Positions 31,871 through 41,526 of a DNA stretch of 64,000 nt are shown here, one piece after another. This DNA comes from Prauserella salsuginis (GTDB taxonomy: Bacteria > Actinomycetota > Actinomycetes > Mycobacteriales > Pseudonocardiaceae). Below the pieces are notes generated by a model. That model was not told where the DNA came from. It did no database searches and was given only the letters and a program-made list of their open reading frames with translations. The position numbers were made by a program, and so were the translations under genes. Where the stretch lies: positions 806,001 to 870,000 of the forward strand of contig NZ_JANBBF010000008.1 of the NCBI RefSeq assembly GCF_024648885.1, given 5' to 3'. Every line of letters starts with the position of its first letter. Positions within the stretch are counted from its first letter, which is position 1.

Positions 31871-31873
31871 GCC

Positions 31874-32686
31874 TCATGCCCGGGCCGAGGTCAGCTGCTG
31901 TGCGATGTCGTCGGCGTAGGTGCCGACGCGGGCGTACACGCCTGGATTGTCCGGACGCGCGCAGCCGTTGCCCCACGACACGACACCGGCCAGCCTGCCG
32001 TCGACGACCAGCGGGCCGCCCGAATCACCCTGACAGGCGTCGACGCCGCCCTCCGGGAAGCCGGCACAAACCATTCCCTCGGGGTCGTACTCGGAGCCGT
32101 AGGACGCGGCGCAGTCCTCGTCCGAGGTCATCGGCACTGCGCCTTGGAGCAAGGTGTCCGACGAGGAACCGCCTTCCGAAGTGGTGCCCCAACCCGCAAC
32201 CGTCGCGTCGGTACCCGGCTCGTAGCTCGGATCGTCGGTGGCGGAGGCCAGTTCGATCGGTTCGGCGTCGGTCACCGGTGACGAGAGTGTCAGCACCGCG
32301 ACATCGGCCCCGCTCGTGACACTGGTGTAGTCCGGGTGTACCCAGATGTCGCTGACCGGAGTCTCACTCCCCTCGTCGGTGGTCAGGTCGGTGCGACCGG
32401 TGACAGCCACGACGTCGGCCGGATCCTGGCCCTCGGCGCAGTGTGCCGCCGTGAGGACCTTGTCCTCGGCGATGAGCGAGCCGCCGCAGAACTGGAAACC
32501 CGAGGCGTCGGTGAGCGCGACCGCGTAGGGGAAATCGGCGATGTCGGCGGGCGACCCGCCGACGACGTTGGGCGTGACGCCGGTGGTCTCGTCGGCGTGC
32601 GCGACCGTGAACGAGCCGCAGACGACCGCCAGCGCCGCCACGCTCACGCCCGCGGCGCGGGCGAAGTTGCGTGCGTTTCGAGCCAT
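31874..32686 (-). CDS. Secreted trypsin-like serine protease (S1)
   Basis: 270 residues. Signal peptide about 1–31 ending in AHA, then a short propeptide and the mature start VVGG at about residue 41, as in streptomycete trypsins. Catalytic His in VLTAAHC, Asp in SGADVAVL, Ser in [10 protein letters not shown]; the Asp before CQGDSGG predicts cleavage after Lys/Arg. Cysteines are paired as expected. ATG 32686 has GGAGGTAG 6 bp upstream. Active outside the cell, probably nutritional or in zymogen processing. Confidence 0.94.
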   Translation of the reverse strand: MARNARNFARAAGVSVAALAVVCGSFTVAHADETTGVTPNVVGGSPADIADFPYAVALTDASGFQFCGGSLIAEDKVLTAAHCAEGQDPADVVAVTGRTDLTTDEGSETPVSDIWVHPDYTSVTSGADVAVLTLSSPVTDAEPIELASATDDPSYEPGTDATVAGWGTTSEGGSSSDTLLQGAVPMTSDEDCAASYGSEYDPEGMVCAGFPEGGVDACQGDSGGPLVVDGRLAGVVSWGNGCARPDNPGVYARVGTYADDIAQQLTSARA

Positions 32687-33092
32687 GGGGAGCTACCTCC
32701 AATGTGGGAAAGTCACTGACCGCCCACCCATGGCAGCGCACCGCACCCGTGCCCGACAAGCGACGGAAGTACTGGCAAAAACCGGGTCTTGCCTCGCGGC
32801 GCGATCTGTGTTGTTCCTGGTCGCAGGGCGGATAATGCGCAGGTCCGCACCACCTACGGCCGTCGGTTCCTCCCGGCGGACACCCGCTCCCGCTCCTTGT
32901 CAGATCGTCACGAACGGTCCACACGTGTGGCCCCGGCACGGTGCGAAAGGCCCGTTCGCGGCACCCCGGACACGGCGGGCGCGGCGACGACGGAGGCCAA
33001 GAGCGCGGCACCGAGCGCACACCGCACCTCCCGCGGCCCGCGGCCTTCCGATGCGCCCCTGAGACGCGCCCCGAACTCGCCGCGGCCGCGCC
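32687..33092. other. 406-bp spacer without recognised gene
   Basis: Holds the trypsin ribosome binding site at its left edge. Reading frames across it are Arg/Pro-rich with no recognisable domain. No clear hairpin, repeat or RNA gene was seen. Confidence 0.5.
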
Positions 33093-33491
33093 TCACGACC
33101 GGTAGATCGCCTCGTAGAGCTCCCGGTTCGCGGCGTCGGCCGCGATGGCCCGCTCACGCCGGATCGCACGCGCCTGGCCGTAGGCGAAACCGTGCTTGGC
33201 GACGCGCAGTTCGACACTCTCGTCACCGTAGGCCTGGGAGTAGAACACGCCCACCACGATCGCCATCAGCGACAGGGACAGCCGCAGCCCCAACGGGCCC
33301 GGCAACAGCAACCACACGGACGCGAGCGGCACCAGATACACCAGGTTGCGCGCGGCGAGTCGCCAACGCCACGCCCGGTTCGTCGCGTCCTTCAGCACCC
33401 ACGGAGCGAGGTCGGCCGGCAGCCGGCCACCCACCGAGTACCGGAGCCAGTGGATCGGACCGGGACGCACCTTCTCCTCGCTCGCCGCCAT
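33093..33491 (-). CDS. DUF5313-type small membrane protein
   Basis: 132 residues. The N-terminal RPGPIHWLRYSVGGRLP, a following DLAPWVLKDATNRAWRWR element and two adjacent membrane spans (about 47–83) match an actinobacterial family of unknown function. The C-terminus is charged with a conserved YGQARAIRRERA-like stretch. ATG 33491. Divergent from the OhrR-like gene with only 47 bp between, so probably under its control. Confidence 0.75.
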   Translation of the reverse strand: MAASEEKVRPGPIHWLRYSVGGRLPADLAPWVLKDATNRAWRWRLAARNLVYLVPLASVWLLLPGPLGLRLSLSLMAIVVGVFYSQAYGDESVELRVAKHGFAYGQARAIRRERAIAADAANRELYEAIYRS

Positions 33492-33502
33492 AATCGATAG
33501 GC

Positions 33503-33521
33503 TAACAGTTAATGCACTAAC
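33503..33521. promoter_or_regulatory. Overlapping palindromes, likely OhrR/MarR operator
   Basis: TAACAGTTA (33503–33511) is a perfect odd palindrome, and GTTAATGCACTAAC (33508–33521) is a 14-bp palindrome with one mismatched pair. Both lie in the 47-bp spacer between the OhrR-like gene and the divergent DUF5313 gene, so one bound dimer could cover both promoters. Confidence 0.55.
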
Positions 33522-33538
33522 CGAACGGGGTGACGGTG

Positions 33539-33985
33539 ATGACAGACATCGATCTGGGAGAGGATCCGCTAGCGCTGGAACGGCAGGTGTGCTTCGCCCT
33601 GTCGGTCGCGTCCCGGAGTGTCATCGGCGTCTACCGGCCGTTGCTCGAACCACACGGGCTCACGCATCCGCAGTACCTCGTGCTGCTCGCGCTGTGGGAA
33701 CGGTCCCCTCGCTCCGTGCGCGACCTCGGCGAGACGTTGTGCTCCGAACCCGCCACGCTGTCGCCGTTGCTCAAACGTCTGGAGACGTTGGGCTACATCG
33801 CACGCAGGCGACGCGCAGGCGACGAGCGCACCCTCGAGGTATCACTGACCGATGCGGGGCAACGGCTCCGCACCGAGGCCGAGCACATCCCGTACCGCGT
33901 CGTCGAACGCCTGGGACTCGACGTCGCGGAGCTCGAGCGGCTCAACGGCGCCCTGCACCGTGTGATCGAGGCCGCGCGTCACTGA
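33539..33985 (+). CDS. OhrR-like MarR-family organic peroxide sensor
   Basis: 148 residues. The N-terminal RQVCFALSVASR matches OhrR, with the redox Cys at C18, followed by YRPLLEPHGLTHPQYLVLLALWE. The winged helix contains SEPATLSPLLKRLETLGYI and RRRAGDERTLEV. ATG 33539 is preferred because GGGG lies 8 bp upstream; GTG 33530 is the alternative. No ohr gene is present in the window; the neighbouring target candidate is a DUF5313 membrane protein. It converges on and overlaps by 44 bp the 3' end of the next gene. Confidence 0.85.
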   Translation: MTDIDLGEDPLALERQVCFALSVASRSVIGVYRPLLEPHGLTHPQYLVLLALWERSPRSVRDLGETLCSEPATLSPLLKRLETLGYIARRRRAGDERTLEVSLTDAGQRLRTEAEHIPYRVVERLGLDVAELERLNGALHRVIEAARH

Positions 33986-34997
33986 GCGGCGGTCCACCGT
34001 GAGCGGGCGGGCCATCGTGAGCGGGCGGGCCACCGTGAGCGGGCGGGCCACCGTGAGCAGGCGGGCCACCGTGAGCAGGCGGTGCGGCCGGGGCGTTCGC
34101 CCGCCGCACCGCGGCGCCCAGTTTGCCGATGCCGTAGAGCACGTAGCCGGCAGCGACCACCGCGATCAGCAACACGGCGATCATGCCGGCGAACTCGTCG
34201 TCACCGGGGTCCAGGAACCCGTAGATGCTCAGCCCCGCGGCGAGGTAGTACACGAGGTAGGCCAGCGGGAACGCGATCCACGTCAGTGGGTGCCACCACC
34301 GCGTGTCGGCCTGATTCCGGCCCACGGCACACCAGTCCACGAGCACCAGCAGCGGCGTCACGATGTGCTCGAACGGCAGATAATCCGGATCGCCGCCCAT
34401 GAGCCCGAAGAACGCACCCGCGACGAGGAGCAACAGCACGGTCGTGGCGCCGCGCAACCAGGGACTGCGCGGCTCGTGCCGCCTGCCTGCCGTGAACAGC
34501 GGATACGCCAGCAGTCCGAGGTAGACGATGCCCGCGAGCAGGCTGGCGAGCTGGCTCAGTGCCTCGAAGTTCTCGCTCCAGCCGGTCGCGTCGCCGACCC
34601 CGTACAGGGCACACGCGGCGACAACGAGCCGCCACACGCTGACCCCGGCCAGCACACCGGGGTGCACCCGCCGGGGCTGCGGCGCGCCGTACGACGGCTG
34701 CGCCGGCTGCCCTTGCGGGGCCTGGTATCCGGGCGGCGGATAGCCCGGCGGCGGAGGATGCGCCCCCTGCGGAGCCCCTGGCACCCGCGGCGGCTGTGAC
34801 CCCGCTGCCGGCTGCGGCGGCCCCTGTCCCGGTGACACAGGCTCCGGCGGCCCCGGCGGAGGCGACCACTGTGACGACTGTCCGTGCGATGGCTGTCCGT
34901 GGGACAGCCGATCCTGCGGAGCCTGCTGTCGCGGGTCGCCGTACGGCTGCTGAGACCGCGGGCCCTGCGCAGGCCCCTGGGGTGTCCGCCCTGCCAT
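33942..34997 (-). CDS. Pr6Pr-like membrane protein with Pro/Gly-rich ends
   Basis: 351 residues from ATG 34997 (an ATG at 35006 is possible; an AGGA is better spaced for 34997). Residues 1–110 are Pro/Gln/Gly-rich, then about six membrane spans with GVSVWRLVVAACALYGV and HIVTPLLVLVDW followed by HPLTWIAFPLAYLVYY, as in the Pr6Pr family. The C-terminus contains GGPPAH repeats encoded by five 18-bp DNA units. Function unknown. Its last 44 bp overlap the end of the convergent ohrR-like gene. Confidence 0.7.
   Translation of the reverse strand: MAGRTPQGPAQGPRSQQPYGDPRQQAPQDRLSHGQPSHGQSSQWSPPPGPPEPVSPGQGPPQPAAGSQPPRVPGAPQGAHPPPPGYPPPGYQAPQGQPAQPSYGAPQPRRVHPGVLAGVSVWRLVVAACALYGVGDATGWSENFEALSQLASLLAGIVYLGLLAYPLFTAGRRHEPRSPWLRGATTVLLLLVAGAFFGLMGGDPDYLPFEHIVTPLLVLVDWCAVGRNQADTRWWHPLTWIAFPLAYLVYYLAAGLSIYGFLDPGDDEFAGMIAVLLIAVVAAGYVLYGIGKLGAAVRRANAPAAPPAHGGPPAHGGPPAHGGPPAHDGPPAHGGPPLSDARPRSHGAGRR
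33994..34083. repeat. 18-bp tandem repeat, five units, in the Pr6Pr-like gene
   Basis: Units of CCACCGTGAGCGGGCGGG begin at 33994, 34012, 34030, 34048 and 34066 with one or two changes. They keep the reading frame and encode a hexapeptide GGPPAH-type repeat (with one D). Confidence 0.92.
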
Positions 34998-35111
34998 GCG
35001 CGTCATCCTGACAGAGCCGCTCCGGCCGCAGTGACTCTTTCCGGGAGACGCGAACGGGCACCGTCTGCCGCCAGGCGGCGGCGCGGCAGACGGTGCCCGG
35101 GGTCGCGCTGC

Positions 35112-36719
35112 TCAGACCGTGGCGTTGGTCAGGTAGCGCGCGTACGCACCCGTGGTGACGAAGCCCGGCAGCTTCTCCCCGAGCGCGGTCTCGACGAAGA
35201 GCTCACGCGCGTCGGACAGCCGGGTCTCATCCCCAAGATCGGCACGCACCGCGGCGAGTTCCTCGTCGAGCCATTCGGTGACCAGCTCACGCGTGACGAC
35301 CGTGCCGTCGGTGAGCTTGGTGTCGTGGCGGATCCACTGCCACACCTGGCAGCGGGCGATCTCCGCCGTGGCGGCGTCCTCCATCAGCCCGTGGATGGCC
35401 GCGGCGCCGGTGCCGCGCAGCCACGCGTCGAGGTACCGGAGCGTGACGTTGATGTTGCCGCGCACACCCTCCTCGGTCACCTCGCCGCCCGCGCTGGCGA
35501 CGTCCAGCAGGTCCGCCGCGGTGACGTCGACGTCGTCGCGCCGCACGGCGAGCTGGTTCGGCTCGTCGCCGAGGACGGCGTCGAACGTTTCGCGGCAGGT
35601 CTCCACCAAACCGGGGTGGGCGACCCACGAACCGTCGAACCCGTCCGCGGCCTCACGCTGCTTGTCCTGACGGACCTTCTCCAGCGCGACGGCATTGGCC
35701 TCGGCGTCCTTGCTCGGCACGAACGCGGCCATACCGCCGATCGCGTGGGCCCCGCGCCGGTGACAGGTCTGGACCAGCCGCTCGGTGTAGGCACGCATGA
35801 ACGGGACCGTCATGGTGACGTCGCCGCGGTCGGGCAGGACGAAGTCCGCACCGGCGTCGCCGAAGGTCTTGATCATCGAGAAGATGTAGTCCCAGCGGCC
35901 GGCGTTGAGCCCGGCGGCGTGCTCTCGCAGTTCGTAGAGGATCTCGTCCATCTCGAACGCCGCGGTGATCGTCTCGATCAGCACGGTCGCCCGAATCGTG
36001 CCCTGGGGCAGGCCGATCTCCCGCTGCGCCATGCGGAACACGTCGTTCCACAGCCGCGCCTCGCGGTGGCTCTCGAGCTTCGGCAGGTAGAAGTACGGTC
36101 CGAGTCCCTTCGCCACGAGCCGCTTGGCGTTGTGGAAGAAGTACAGGCCGAAGTCGAACAGGCTCGCCGACACCGGCCGCCCGTCGATGCGGACGTGCTT
36201 CTCCACGAGGTGCCAGCCGCGCGGCCGGACGACGGGCGTGGCCGGGTCCTCGCCGATCGTGTAGTGCTTGCCGCCCGATTCGAAGTCGATGTCCCGGCGG
36301 ATCGCGTCGTAGAGGTTCAGCTGGCCGCCGACCACGTTCTCCCAGGTGGGCGACGTGGCGTCCTCGAAGTCGGCCAGCCACACCTTCGCACCCGAGTTGA
36401 GGGCGTTCACGGTCATCCTGCGGTCGACCGGGCCGGTGATCTCCACTCGGCGGTCCTCCAGCCCCGGGGCCGGCAACGCCACCTGCCAGGAGGCGTCGTC
36501 ACGGATCGCGGCGGTCTCGGGCAGGAAGTCGAGCTGCTCCTCACCTGCGGCGATCCGCTCGCGGCGGTGGCGCCGCACGTCGAGCAGTTCACGGCGACGC
36601 TCGGCGAAGGCGTTGTCGAGCTTCGCCACGAACGCGAGCGCGGCGGGGGTGAGGATCTCGTCGTAGCGACCTGCGGCCTCGCCGGTGACGGTCAGCCTGT
36701 GGTCGAACCTGTCAGCCAT
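35112..36719 (-). CDS. aceB: Malate synthase A-type
   Basis: Condenses glyoxylate and acetyl-CoA to malate in the glyoxylate shunt. 535 residues, the length of the shorter MSA isoform. Signature [54 protein letters not shown] with the metal Glu/Asp, and the C-terminal [13 protein letters not shown] with the catalytic Asp. GAGGGG precedes ATG 36719. A hairpin separates it from aceA upstream. In many corynebacteria and mycobacteria the G isoform is used instead. Confidence 0.96.
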   Translation of the reverse strand: MADRFDHRLTVTGEAAGRYDEILTPAALAFVAKLDNAFAERRRELLDVRRHRRERIAAGEEQLDFLPETAAIRDDASWQVALPAPGLEDRRVEITGPVDRRMTVNALNSGAKVWLADFEDATSPTWENVVGGQLNLYDAIRRDIDFESGGKHYTIGEDPATPVVRPRGWHLVEKHVRIDGRPVSASLFDFGLYFFHNAKRLVAKGLGPYFYLPKLESHREARLWNDVFRMAQREIGLPQGTIRATVLIETITAAFEMDEILYELREHAAGLNAGRWDYIFSMIKTFGDAGADFVLPDRGDVTMTVPFMRAYTERLVQTCHRRGAHAIGGMAAFVPSKDAEANAVALEKVRQDKQREAADGFDGSWVAHPGLVETCRETFDAVLGDEPNQLAVRRDDVDVTAADLLDVASAGGEVTEEGVRGNINVTLRYLDAWLRGTGAAAIHGLMEDAATAEIARCQVWQWIRHDTKLTDGTVVTRELVTEWLDEELAAVRADLGDETRLSDARELFVETALGEKLPGFVTTGAYARYLTNATV

Positions 36720-36778
36720 GATCGGACCCCTCTCGGGCGGGCACTCCGGGCGGCGGGCGCTGCGGAGTGGTCGGGAAA

Positions 36779-36818
36779 GCGGGTGGGCCGGCCCGGTGGA
36801 TGTGACCGGCCCACCCGC
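36779..36818 (-). terminator. Terminator after aceA
   Basis: 13-bp perfect stem GCGGGTGGGCCGG (36779–36791 with 36806–36818), 14-nt loop, between aceA and aceB on the same strand. aceB therefore probably has its own promoter in the remaining 60 bp or is read through. Confidence 0.75.
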
Positions 36819-36872
36819 TATGGGGGTGTCACGGCATGAGCGCTACGCAACGGGCCGTGACACGGTGTTTTC

Positions 36873-38150
36873 TCAGAACTGCGCTTCCTCGGTGGAACCG
36901 GTCAGCGCCGTGGTGGAGCTCTCGGGGTTCAGGGCGGTCGACACGAGGTCGAACCAGCCGGTGCCGACCTCACGCTGGTGCTTGGTGGCGGTGTAACCCC
37001 GGTCCTCCGAGGCGAACTCGCGCTCCTGCAGGTCCACGTAGGCGGTCATGCCGTTGCGGGCGTAGCCGTGGGCCAGGTCGAACATCGAGTAGTTCAGCGC
37101 GTGGAAGCCGGCCAGCGTGATGAACTGGAACTTGAAGCCCATGGCGCCGAGCTCACGCTGGAAGCGCGCGATCGTGTCGGCGTCGAGGTGCTTGCTCCAG
37201 TTGAACGACGGCGAGCAGTTGTAGGCGAGCATCTGGTCCGGGTACTCGGCCTTGACCGCCTCGGCGAACTTGCGGGCCACCTCGAGGTCCGGCGTGCCGG
37301 TCTCCATCCAGATGAGGTCGGAGTACGGCGCGTAGGCCTTGGCACGCTCGATGCAGGGCTCGATGCCGTTGCGGACCTTGTAGAAACCCTCGGACGTGCG
37401 CTCGCCGGTCAGGAACTGCTGGTCGCGCTCGTCGACGTCGCTGGTCATCAGCGTCGCGGCCTCGGCGTCGGTGCGGGCGATGATGAGCGAAGGAACGTCC
37501 ATCACGTCGGAGGCCAGCCGGGCGGCGTTCAGCGTCCGCTCGTGCTGCTTCGTCGGGATGAGGACCTTGCCGCCCAGGTGACCGCACTTCTTCTCGGAGG
37601 CCAGCTGGTCCTCCCAGTGCACGCCCGCGGCGCCGGCGTTGATCATGCCCTTCATCAGCTCGAACGCGTTGAGCGGGCCACCGAAGCCCGCCTCGGCGTC
37701 GGCGACGATCGGGGCGTACCAGTCGATGTCGGTGTTGCCCTCGGACCAGGCGATCTGGTCGGCGCGGCCCAGCGCGTTGTTGATGCGGCGCACGACGGCC
37801 GGGACCGAGTTGGCCGGGTACAGGCTCTGGTCGGGGTAGGTCTGGCCGGACAGGTTGGCGTCGGCCGCGACCTGCCAACCGGACAGGTAGATCGCCTTGA
37901 GGCCGGCACGCACCTGCTGGACGGCCTGGTTACCGGTCAGCGCACCGAGGGCGTGCACGTAGTCCTCGGTGTGCAGCAGGTCCCACAGCTTCTCGGCACC
38001 ACGGCGCGCGAGGGTGTTCTCCTCGACGACGCTGCCGCGCAGCTTGGCGACGTCCTCCGCGGTGTAGGCGCGCTCGACATCCTTCCAACGGGGGTCGGTG
38101 TCCCACTTCTTCTTCAGCTCCGCGGCCGTCTGCTCCAGGTTCTGTGCCAT
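36873..38150 (-). CDS. aceA: Isocitrate lyase
   Basis: Splits isocitrate to glyoxylate and succinate. 425 residues, typical of the ICL1 type. Active-site loop KKCGHLGGK with Cys189, [20 protein letters not shown] (metal Asp) and [16 protein letters not shown] 38150 has GGAGAG 4 bp upstream. A very long open frame upstream of this ATG is not part of the protein, since isocitrate lyase homology begins here. Divergent from ramB, with RamB-type boxes directly upstream. Confidence 0.97.
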   Translation of the reverse strand: MAQNLEQTAAELKKKWDTDPRWKDVERAYTAEDVAKLRGSVVEENTLARRGAEKLWDLLHTEDYVHALGALTGNQAVQQVRAGLKAIYLSGWQVAADANLSGQTYPDQSLYPANSVPAVVRRINNALGRADQIAWSEGNTDIDWYAPIVADAEAGFGGPLNAFELMKGMINAGAAGVHWEDQLASEKKCGHLGGKVLIPTKQHERTLNAARLASDVMDVPSLIIARTDAEAATLMTSDVDERDQQFLTGERTSEGFYKVRNGIEPCIERAKAYAPYSDLIWMETGTPDLEVARKFAEAVKAEYPDQMLAYNCSPSFNWSKHLDADTIARFQRELGAMGFKFQFITLAGFHALNYSMFDLAHGYARNGMTAYVDLQEREFASEDRGYTATKHQREVGTGWFDLVSTALNPESSTTALTGSTEEAQF

Positions 38151-38163
38151 CGAACTCTCCACC

Positions 38164-38262
38164 TTTGCGAACTTTGCGATTGACTCGCTGTGTAGATCGA
38201 CCATGACATGCGCTGCGAAAACTCGGCCACATCTCCAATTTGCAAATTTCTGCAAAATTTCC
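38164..38262. promoter_or_regulatory. RamB-type boxes between aceA and ramB
   Basis: Several TTTGC-centred elements stand out from the GC-rich background. TTTGCGAA (38164) and TTTGCGAT (38173) are in tandem next to the aceA start; the perfect palindrome AATTTGCAAATT (38237–38248) is followed by TCTGCAAAATTTCC (38249–38262). RamB is known to bind TTTGCAAA-like sequences upstream of aceA in corynebacteria and mycobacteria. The two clusters could serve aceA control and ramB autoregulation. Confidence 0.75.
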
Positions 38263-38375
38263 GTAGGATGTTGTGAAGGTTGCGAACACGGCATTCGCAC
38301 GAACGGGAAAAGACGGCGACTGAACCGGTTACTTGACCGTTTCGGTACGAAAGATCTACGGGACGTGATGCTGCG

Positions 38376-39809
38376 ATGGACAAGACTTTCGCCGGGGGCA
38401 AGCTGCGCCATCTGAGGGAAAGCCGCTCGATGAGCCAGGCGGACATGGCCAGACTGCTCGACATCTCGCCCAGCTACCTCAACCAGATCGAGCACAACTC
38501 CCGTCCGCTGACCGTTCCGGTGCTGCTGCGGATCACCGAGGCGTTCGGCGTCGACACCGAGTTCTTCTCCAACACCGACACCGCGCGCCTGGTCGCGGAC
38601 GTGAAGGAGGCGCTGCTCGACGAGGCGGTCGGCATCGAGGCCACGACCGGCGAACTCAACGAGCTCGCCTCCAACCTGCCGCACGTGGCATCCGCCCTGG
38701 TCAAGCTGCACCGCAACTACCGCAACGCCGTGGAGACCACCGCCGCGCTGGTCACCGAGAACGGCATGGGCCAGCACGGCAGCGCCGCCGCTCCCCTGCC
38801 CCACGAGGAGGTGCGCGACTTCTTCTACGAACGGGAGAACTACGTCGGCGAGCTCGACGAACGCGCCGAGCGCATGGCCGCCGACATGGGCCTGCGCAGG
38901 GGCGAGACGGTGCACCGGACCCTGCTGGACAGGCTCACCGACCACTACGGCGTGCAGGTCACCGGCGACGGCATCGACGAGGCTGCAGGTCAGCAGCACC
39001 GCTACGAGCCGGATGCGAAAGTGCTGCGCCTTGCCCCGAGCCTGCGCATCGGTCAGCGGGCGTTCCGCATGGCCTCGCAGATCGCGCTGCTCGAGTACGA
39101 CGACCTGATCACCGAACTGGCCGACTCGTGGGCGTTCTCCGGCCCCGCCGCGCGCTCGCTGGCGCGCGTGGGACTGGCCAACTACTTCGCGGGTGCGCTG
39201 ATCCTGCCCTACGGGCCGTTCCTGTCGATGGCCGAGAAGTACCGCTACGACATCGAGCGGCTGTGCGACGAGTTCGGCGTGGGGTTCGAGACGGTGTGTC
39301 ACCGGCTGTCGACGATGCAGCGGCCGAAGGCGCGCGGCGTGCCGTTCTCGTTCGTGCGCGTCGACCGGGCCGGCAACATGTCGAAGCGGCAGTCCGCGGC
39401 CGGGTTCCACTTCTCCCGGGTGGGCGGCGCGTGCCCGCTGTGGAACATCTACGAGGCGTTCACCTCCCCGGGCAAGGTCATCACCCAGGTGGCGACGCTG
39501 CCGGACGGCAAGAGTTACTTCTGGATCGCGCGCACGATCTCGCGCAACGTGGGCGGCTACGCGAGTCCCGGCAAGACGTTCTCGGTCGGCCTCGGCTGCG
39601 AACTCCGGCACGCCCGGCGGCTGGTGTACTCGGCCGGCCTCGACCTCGACGACCGCACCGCGGCCACGCCGATCGGCATGGGCTGCAAGGTGTGTGAACG
39701 TCCCGCCTGCCCGCAGCGGGCGTTCCCCCACATCGGCAAGCAACTCACGGTCGACGAGAACACCAGCACGTTCGTCCCCTACCCGGCGGTGCCGAAACCC
39801 GAGGAGTGA
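38376..39809 (+). CDS. ramB: Short-chain fatty-acid responsive regulator RamB
   Basis: 477 residues. XRE-type HTH at about 8–62 ([39 protein letters not shown]), then a middle domain and a C-terminal DUF2083-like domain with conserved Cys in [10 protein letters not shown] and [12 protein letters not shown]. RamB represses glyoxylate-shunt and acetate-activation genes on glucose. Divergent from aceA, the same arrangement as Rv0465c/icl1. ATG 38376 fits known N-termini. Confidence 0.94.
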   Translation: MDKTFAGGKLRHLRESRSMSQADMARLLDISPSYLNQIEHNSRPLTVPVLLRITEAFGVDTEFFSNTDTARLVADVKEALLDEAVGIEATTGELNELASNLPHVASALVKLHRNYRNAVETTAALVTENGMGQHGSAAAPLPHEEVRDFFYERENYVGELDERAERMAADMGLRRGETVHRTLLDRLTDHYGVQVTGDGIDEAAGQQHRYEPDAKVLRLAPSLRIGQRAFRMASQIALLEYDDLITELADSWAFSGPAARSLARVGLANYFAGALILPYGPFLSMAEKYRYDIERLCDEFGVGFETVCHRLSTMQRPKARGVPFSFVRVDRAGNMSKRQSAAGFHFSRVGGACPLWNIYEAFTSPGKVITQVATLPDGKSYFWIARTISRNVGGYASPGKTFSVGLGCELRHARRLVYSAGLDLDDRTAATPIGMGCKVCERPACPQRAFPHIGKQLTVDENTSTFVPYPAVPKPEE

Positions 39810-39924
39810 CGGCGGAGAACTGACTGTCCGGCGACTGACCGCCCGCCGTCGCAGGGCGGCAGCCGGACCGTGCGGCCCTGCGACTGCCGGCCGGCCCGCC
39901 CGGGCGCCGGTGCCGGACCCTCGA

Positions 39925-39954
39925 CGCGACAGCGAGCAGCGCGACAGCGAGCAG
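39925..39954. repeat. 15-bp perfect duplication downstream of ramB
   Basis: GCGACAGCGAGCAG-type unit at 39925–39939 and 39940–39954, identical except for the last base, in the 166-bp spacer between the converging ramB and GlxA-type genes. No obvious terminator was identified here. Confidence 0.8.
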
Positions 39955-39975
39955 GGCGGCGGTCGCCGATGCGGT

Positions 39976-40941
39976 TCACGCGGCGAAGGTTCTGCGGTAG
40001 GCGGTCGGTGTGAGACCGGTGTGCTCGGCGAGGCGGTTGCGGAGGTTGGCCGCCGTGCCCAGGCCGCTCTGGTCCGCGACCTGGTCGACGGACAGGTCGG
40101 TCCGTTCGAGGAGCCGCCGAGCGTGCTCGACACGGACCGTGGTCAGCCATTGGATCGGGGTGCAGCCGAGTTCGGCACGGAATCGCCGGTGCAGGGTCGC
40201 CGGGCTCATGGCCGCCCGTGCGGCGATGTCCGCGACCGAGATGGGCCCGGTCGCGTGGTGTTCGGCCCAGCGCAGGGCGGCGGTGAGGGGACTTTCGGCT
40301 TCCGTGGGGATGGGGCGTTCGATGAACTGCCGCTGCCCACCGGGCCGGTGTCCCGGAAACACGAGACGGCGTGCGACCGCCGCACCGATCTCCGCGCCGT
40401 GATCGCGGCGCACCACGTGCAGAGCCAGGTCGAGGGCGGCGGCGCTGCCCGCCGAGGTGAGGACGTCGCCGTCGTCGACGAAGAGGACGGCGTCGTCGAC
40501 GCACACGTGTGGGTACCGGGCGCGGAACTCCTCGGCCCACTGCCAGTGCATCGTGACGCGGCGCCCGTTCAGTACGCCCGCCTCGGCGAGGGTGAACGCA
40601 CCGGTGCACATCCCGATCATGCGGGAGCCACGGTCATGCGCCCGCGCGATCGCGCGGAGCACGTCGGGGTGGTGCGGCGCTGCGGTGTCGGGCCGATTCG
40701 GGACGATCACCGTGTCCGCGTGCTGCAGCGCCGACAGGCTCGCGACACCGGTCATGGCGAACAAGCCCTGTCGCATCGTCACCGTCGGCCCGCGCGCACA
40801 CAGCCGCACGTCGTAGAGCAGCCCGCCGATCTCTGGCCGGTCGATGCCGAGGACCTCCGTCAGACACGCCACCTCGAACGGGTTCGAGCCCACGTCGATC
40901 AGAGCGACCACGGTGCGGCGCTGCGAGGAATGTTGCGACAT
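39976..40941 (-). CDS. GlxA-family (DJ-1/PfpI + AraC) transcriptional regulator
   Basis: 321 residues. N-terminal amidotransferase-like domain (1–190) with [20 protein letters not shown], where the Cys sits at the nucleophile elbow, and [12 protein letters not shown]-terminal AraC-type double HTH (about 215–315) with [20 protein letters not shown] and [22 protein letters not shown]. Divergent from a cupin gene by 52 bp, which is its most likely target. Ligand unknown. Confidence 0.88.
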   Translation of the reverse strand: MSQHSSQRRTVVALIDVGSNPFEVACLTEVLGIDRPEIGGLLYDVRLCARGPTVTMRQGLFAMTGVASLSALQHADTVIVPNRPDTAAPHHPDVLRAIARAHDRGSRMIGMCTGAFTLAEAGVLNGRRVTMHWQWAEEFRARYPHVCVDDAVLFVDDGDVLTSAGSAAALDLALHVVRRDHGAEIGAAVARRLVFPGHRPGGQRQFIERPIPTEAESPLTAALRWAEHHATGPISVADIAARAAMSPATLHRRFRAELGCTPIQWLTTVRVEHARRLLERTDLSVDQVADQSGLGTAANLRNRLAEHTGLTPTAYRRTFAA

Positions 40942-40993
40942 ACGTCATTCCTTGCACTGTCGGGCGAGACGCGCAAGACTCCAGGATCGGGAT

Positions 40994-41383
40994 ATGACGC
41001 ATGCGACCGCGAACATCGACACCGCCCTGGCGTCGTTCCAGGAGCCGTGGAGTCCCCGCATCCTCACCCGGGTCAACGACTACGACGTCCGCCTGGCGAA
41101 GCTGGAGGGTGCATTCGTGTGGCATTCCCACCCGGACACCGACGAGCTGTTCGTCGTCCTCGATGGCAGTCTCGACATCCACCTCCGGGAATCCGGCACG
41201 GAGACCGTCGTGCACCTCGGTCGCCACGACGTCTTCGTCGTCCCACGCGGTGTCGAGCACTGCCCGGAGTCGGCGGAGGGTGCGGCGGTGATGCTGCTCG
41301 AGCCGACCGGGACGCTCAGCACCGGCGATTACGACGGGGGCATCCCCGACCACATCACCTCGACGACGGGCCTGCCCGCGTAG
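40994..41383 (+). CDS. Small cupin-domain protein
   Basis: 129 residues, single cupin barrel. Motif 1 WHSHPDTDELFVVLDG (two His and Glu as metal ligands) and motif 2 DVFVVPRGVEHCPES (third His) are complete. Similar small cupins act as isomerases, dioxygenases or sugar binders. ATG 40994. Divergent from the GlxA-type regulator. Confidence 0.85.
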   Translation: MTHATANIDTALASFQEPWSPRILTRVNDYDVRLAKLEGAFVWHSHPDTDELFVVLDGSLDIHLRESGTETVVHLGRHDVFVVPRGVEHCPESAEGAAVMLLEPTGTLSTGDYDGGIPDHITSTTGLPA

Positions 41384-41470
41384 ACCCCGCGGACCTGCCG
41401 GGACGTGTCGACCAGGCGCGATCGGCCGGGCCACGGGCCGACGGGCGGCCTGCACGGGCGCCGAGCCGGG

Positions 41471-41516
41471 ACGACGCCGAGGACGGCCCGGGTTCCCGGA
41501 CCGTCCTCGGCGTCGT
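41471..41516. terminator. Bidirectional terminator between cupin and carboxypeptidase genes
   Basis: 16-bp perfect stem (41471–41486 with 41501–41516), 14-nt loop that itself can pair, 10 bp from the carboxypeptidase stop and about 90 bp after the cupin stop. Confidence 0.85.
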
Positions 41517-41526
41517 GGAGACCGGC

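Noticed and set aside
32541-33062. Gene in the 406-bp spacer after the trypsin gene
   Set aside because: The candidate frame starts inside the trypsin gene antisense, is Arg/Ala/Pro-rich and matches no family.
34884-36839. Plus-strand frame of 651 codons opposite malate synthase
   Set aside because: Composition is typical of an antisense shadow, and aceB is certain.
38151-40133. N-terminal extension of isocitrate lyase to 1086 codons
   Set aside because: Would run antisense through ramB; isocitrate lyase homology, a good ribosome binding site and RamB boxes all place the start at 38150.
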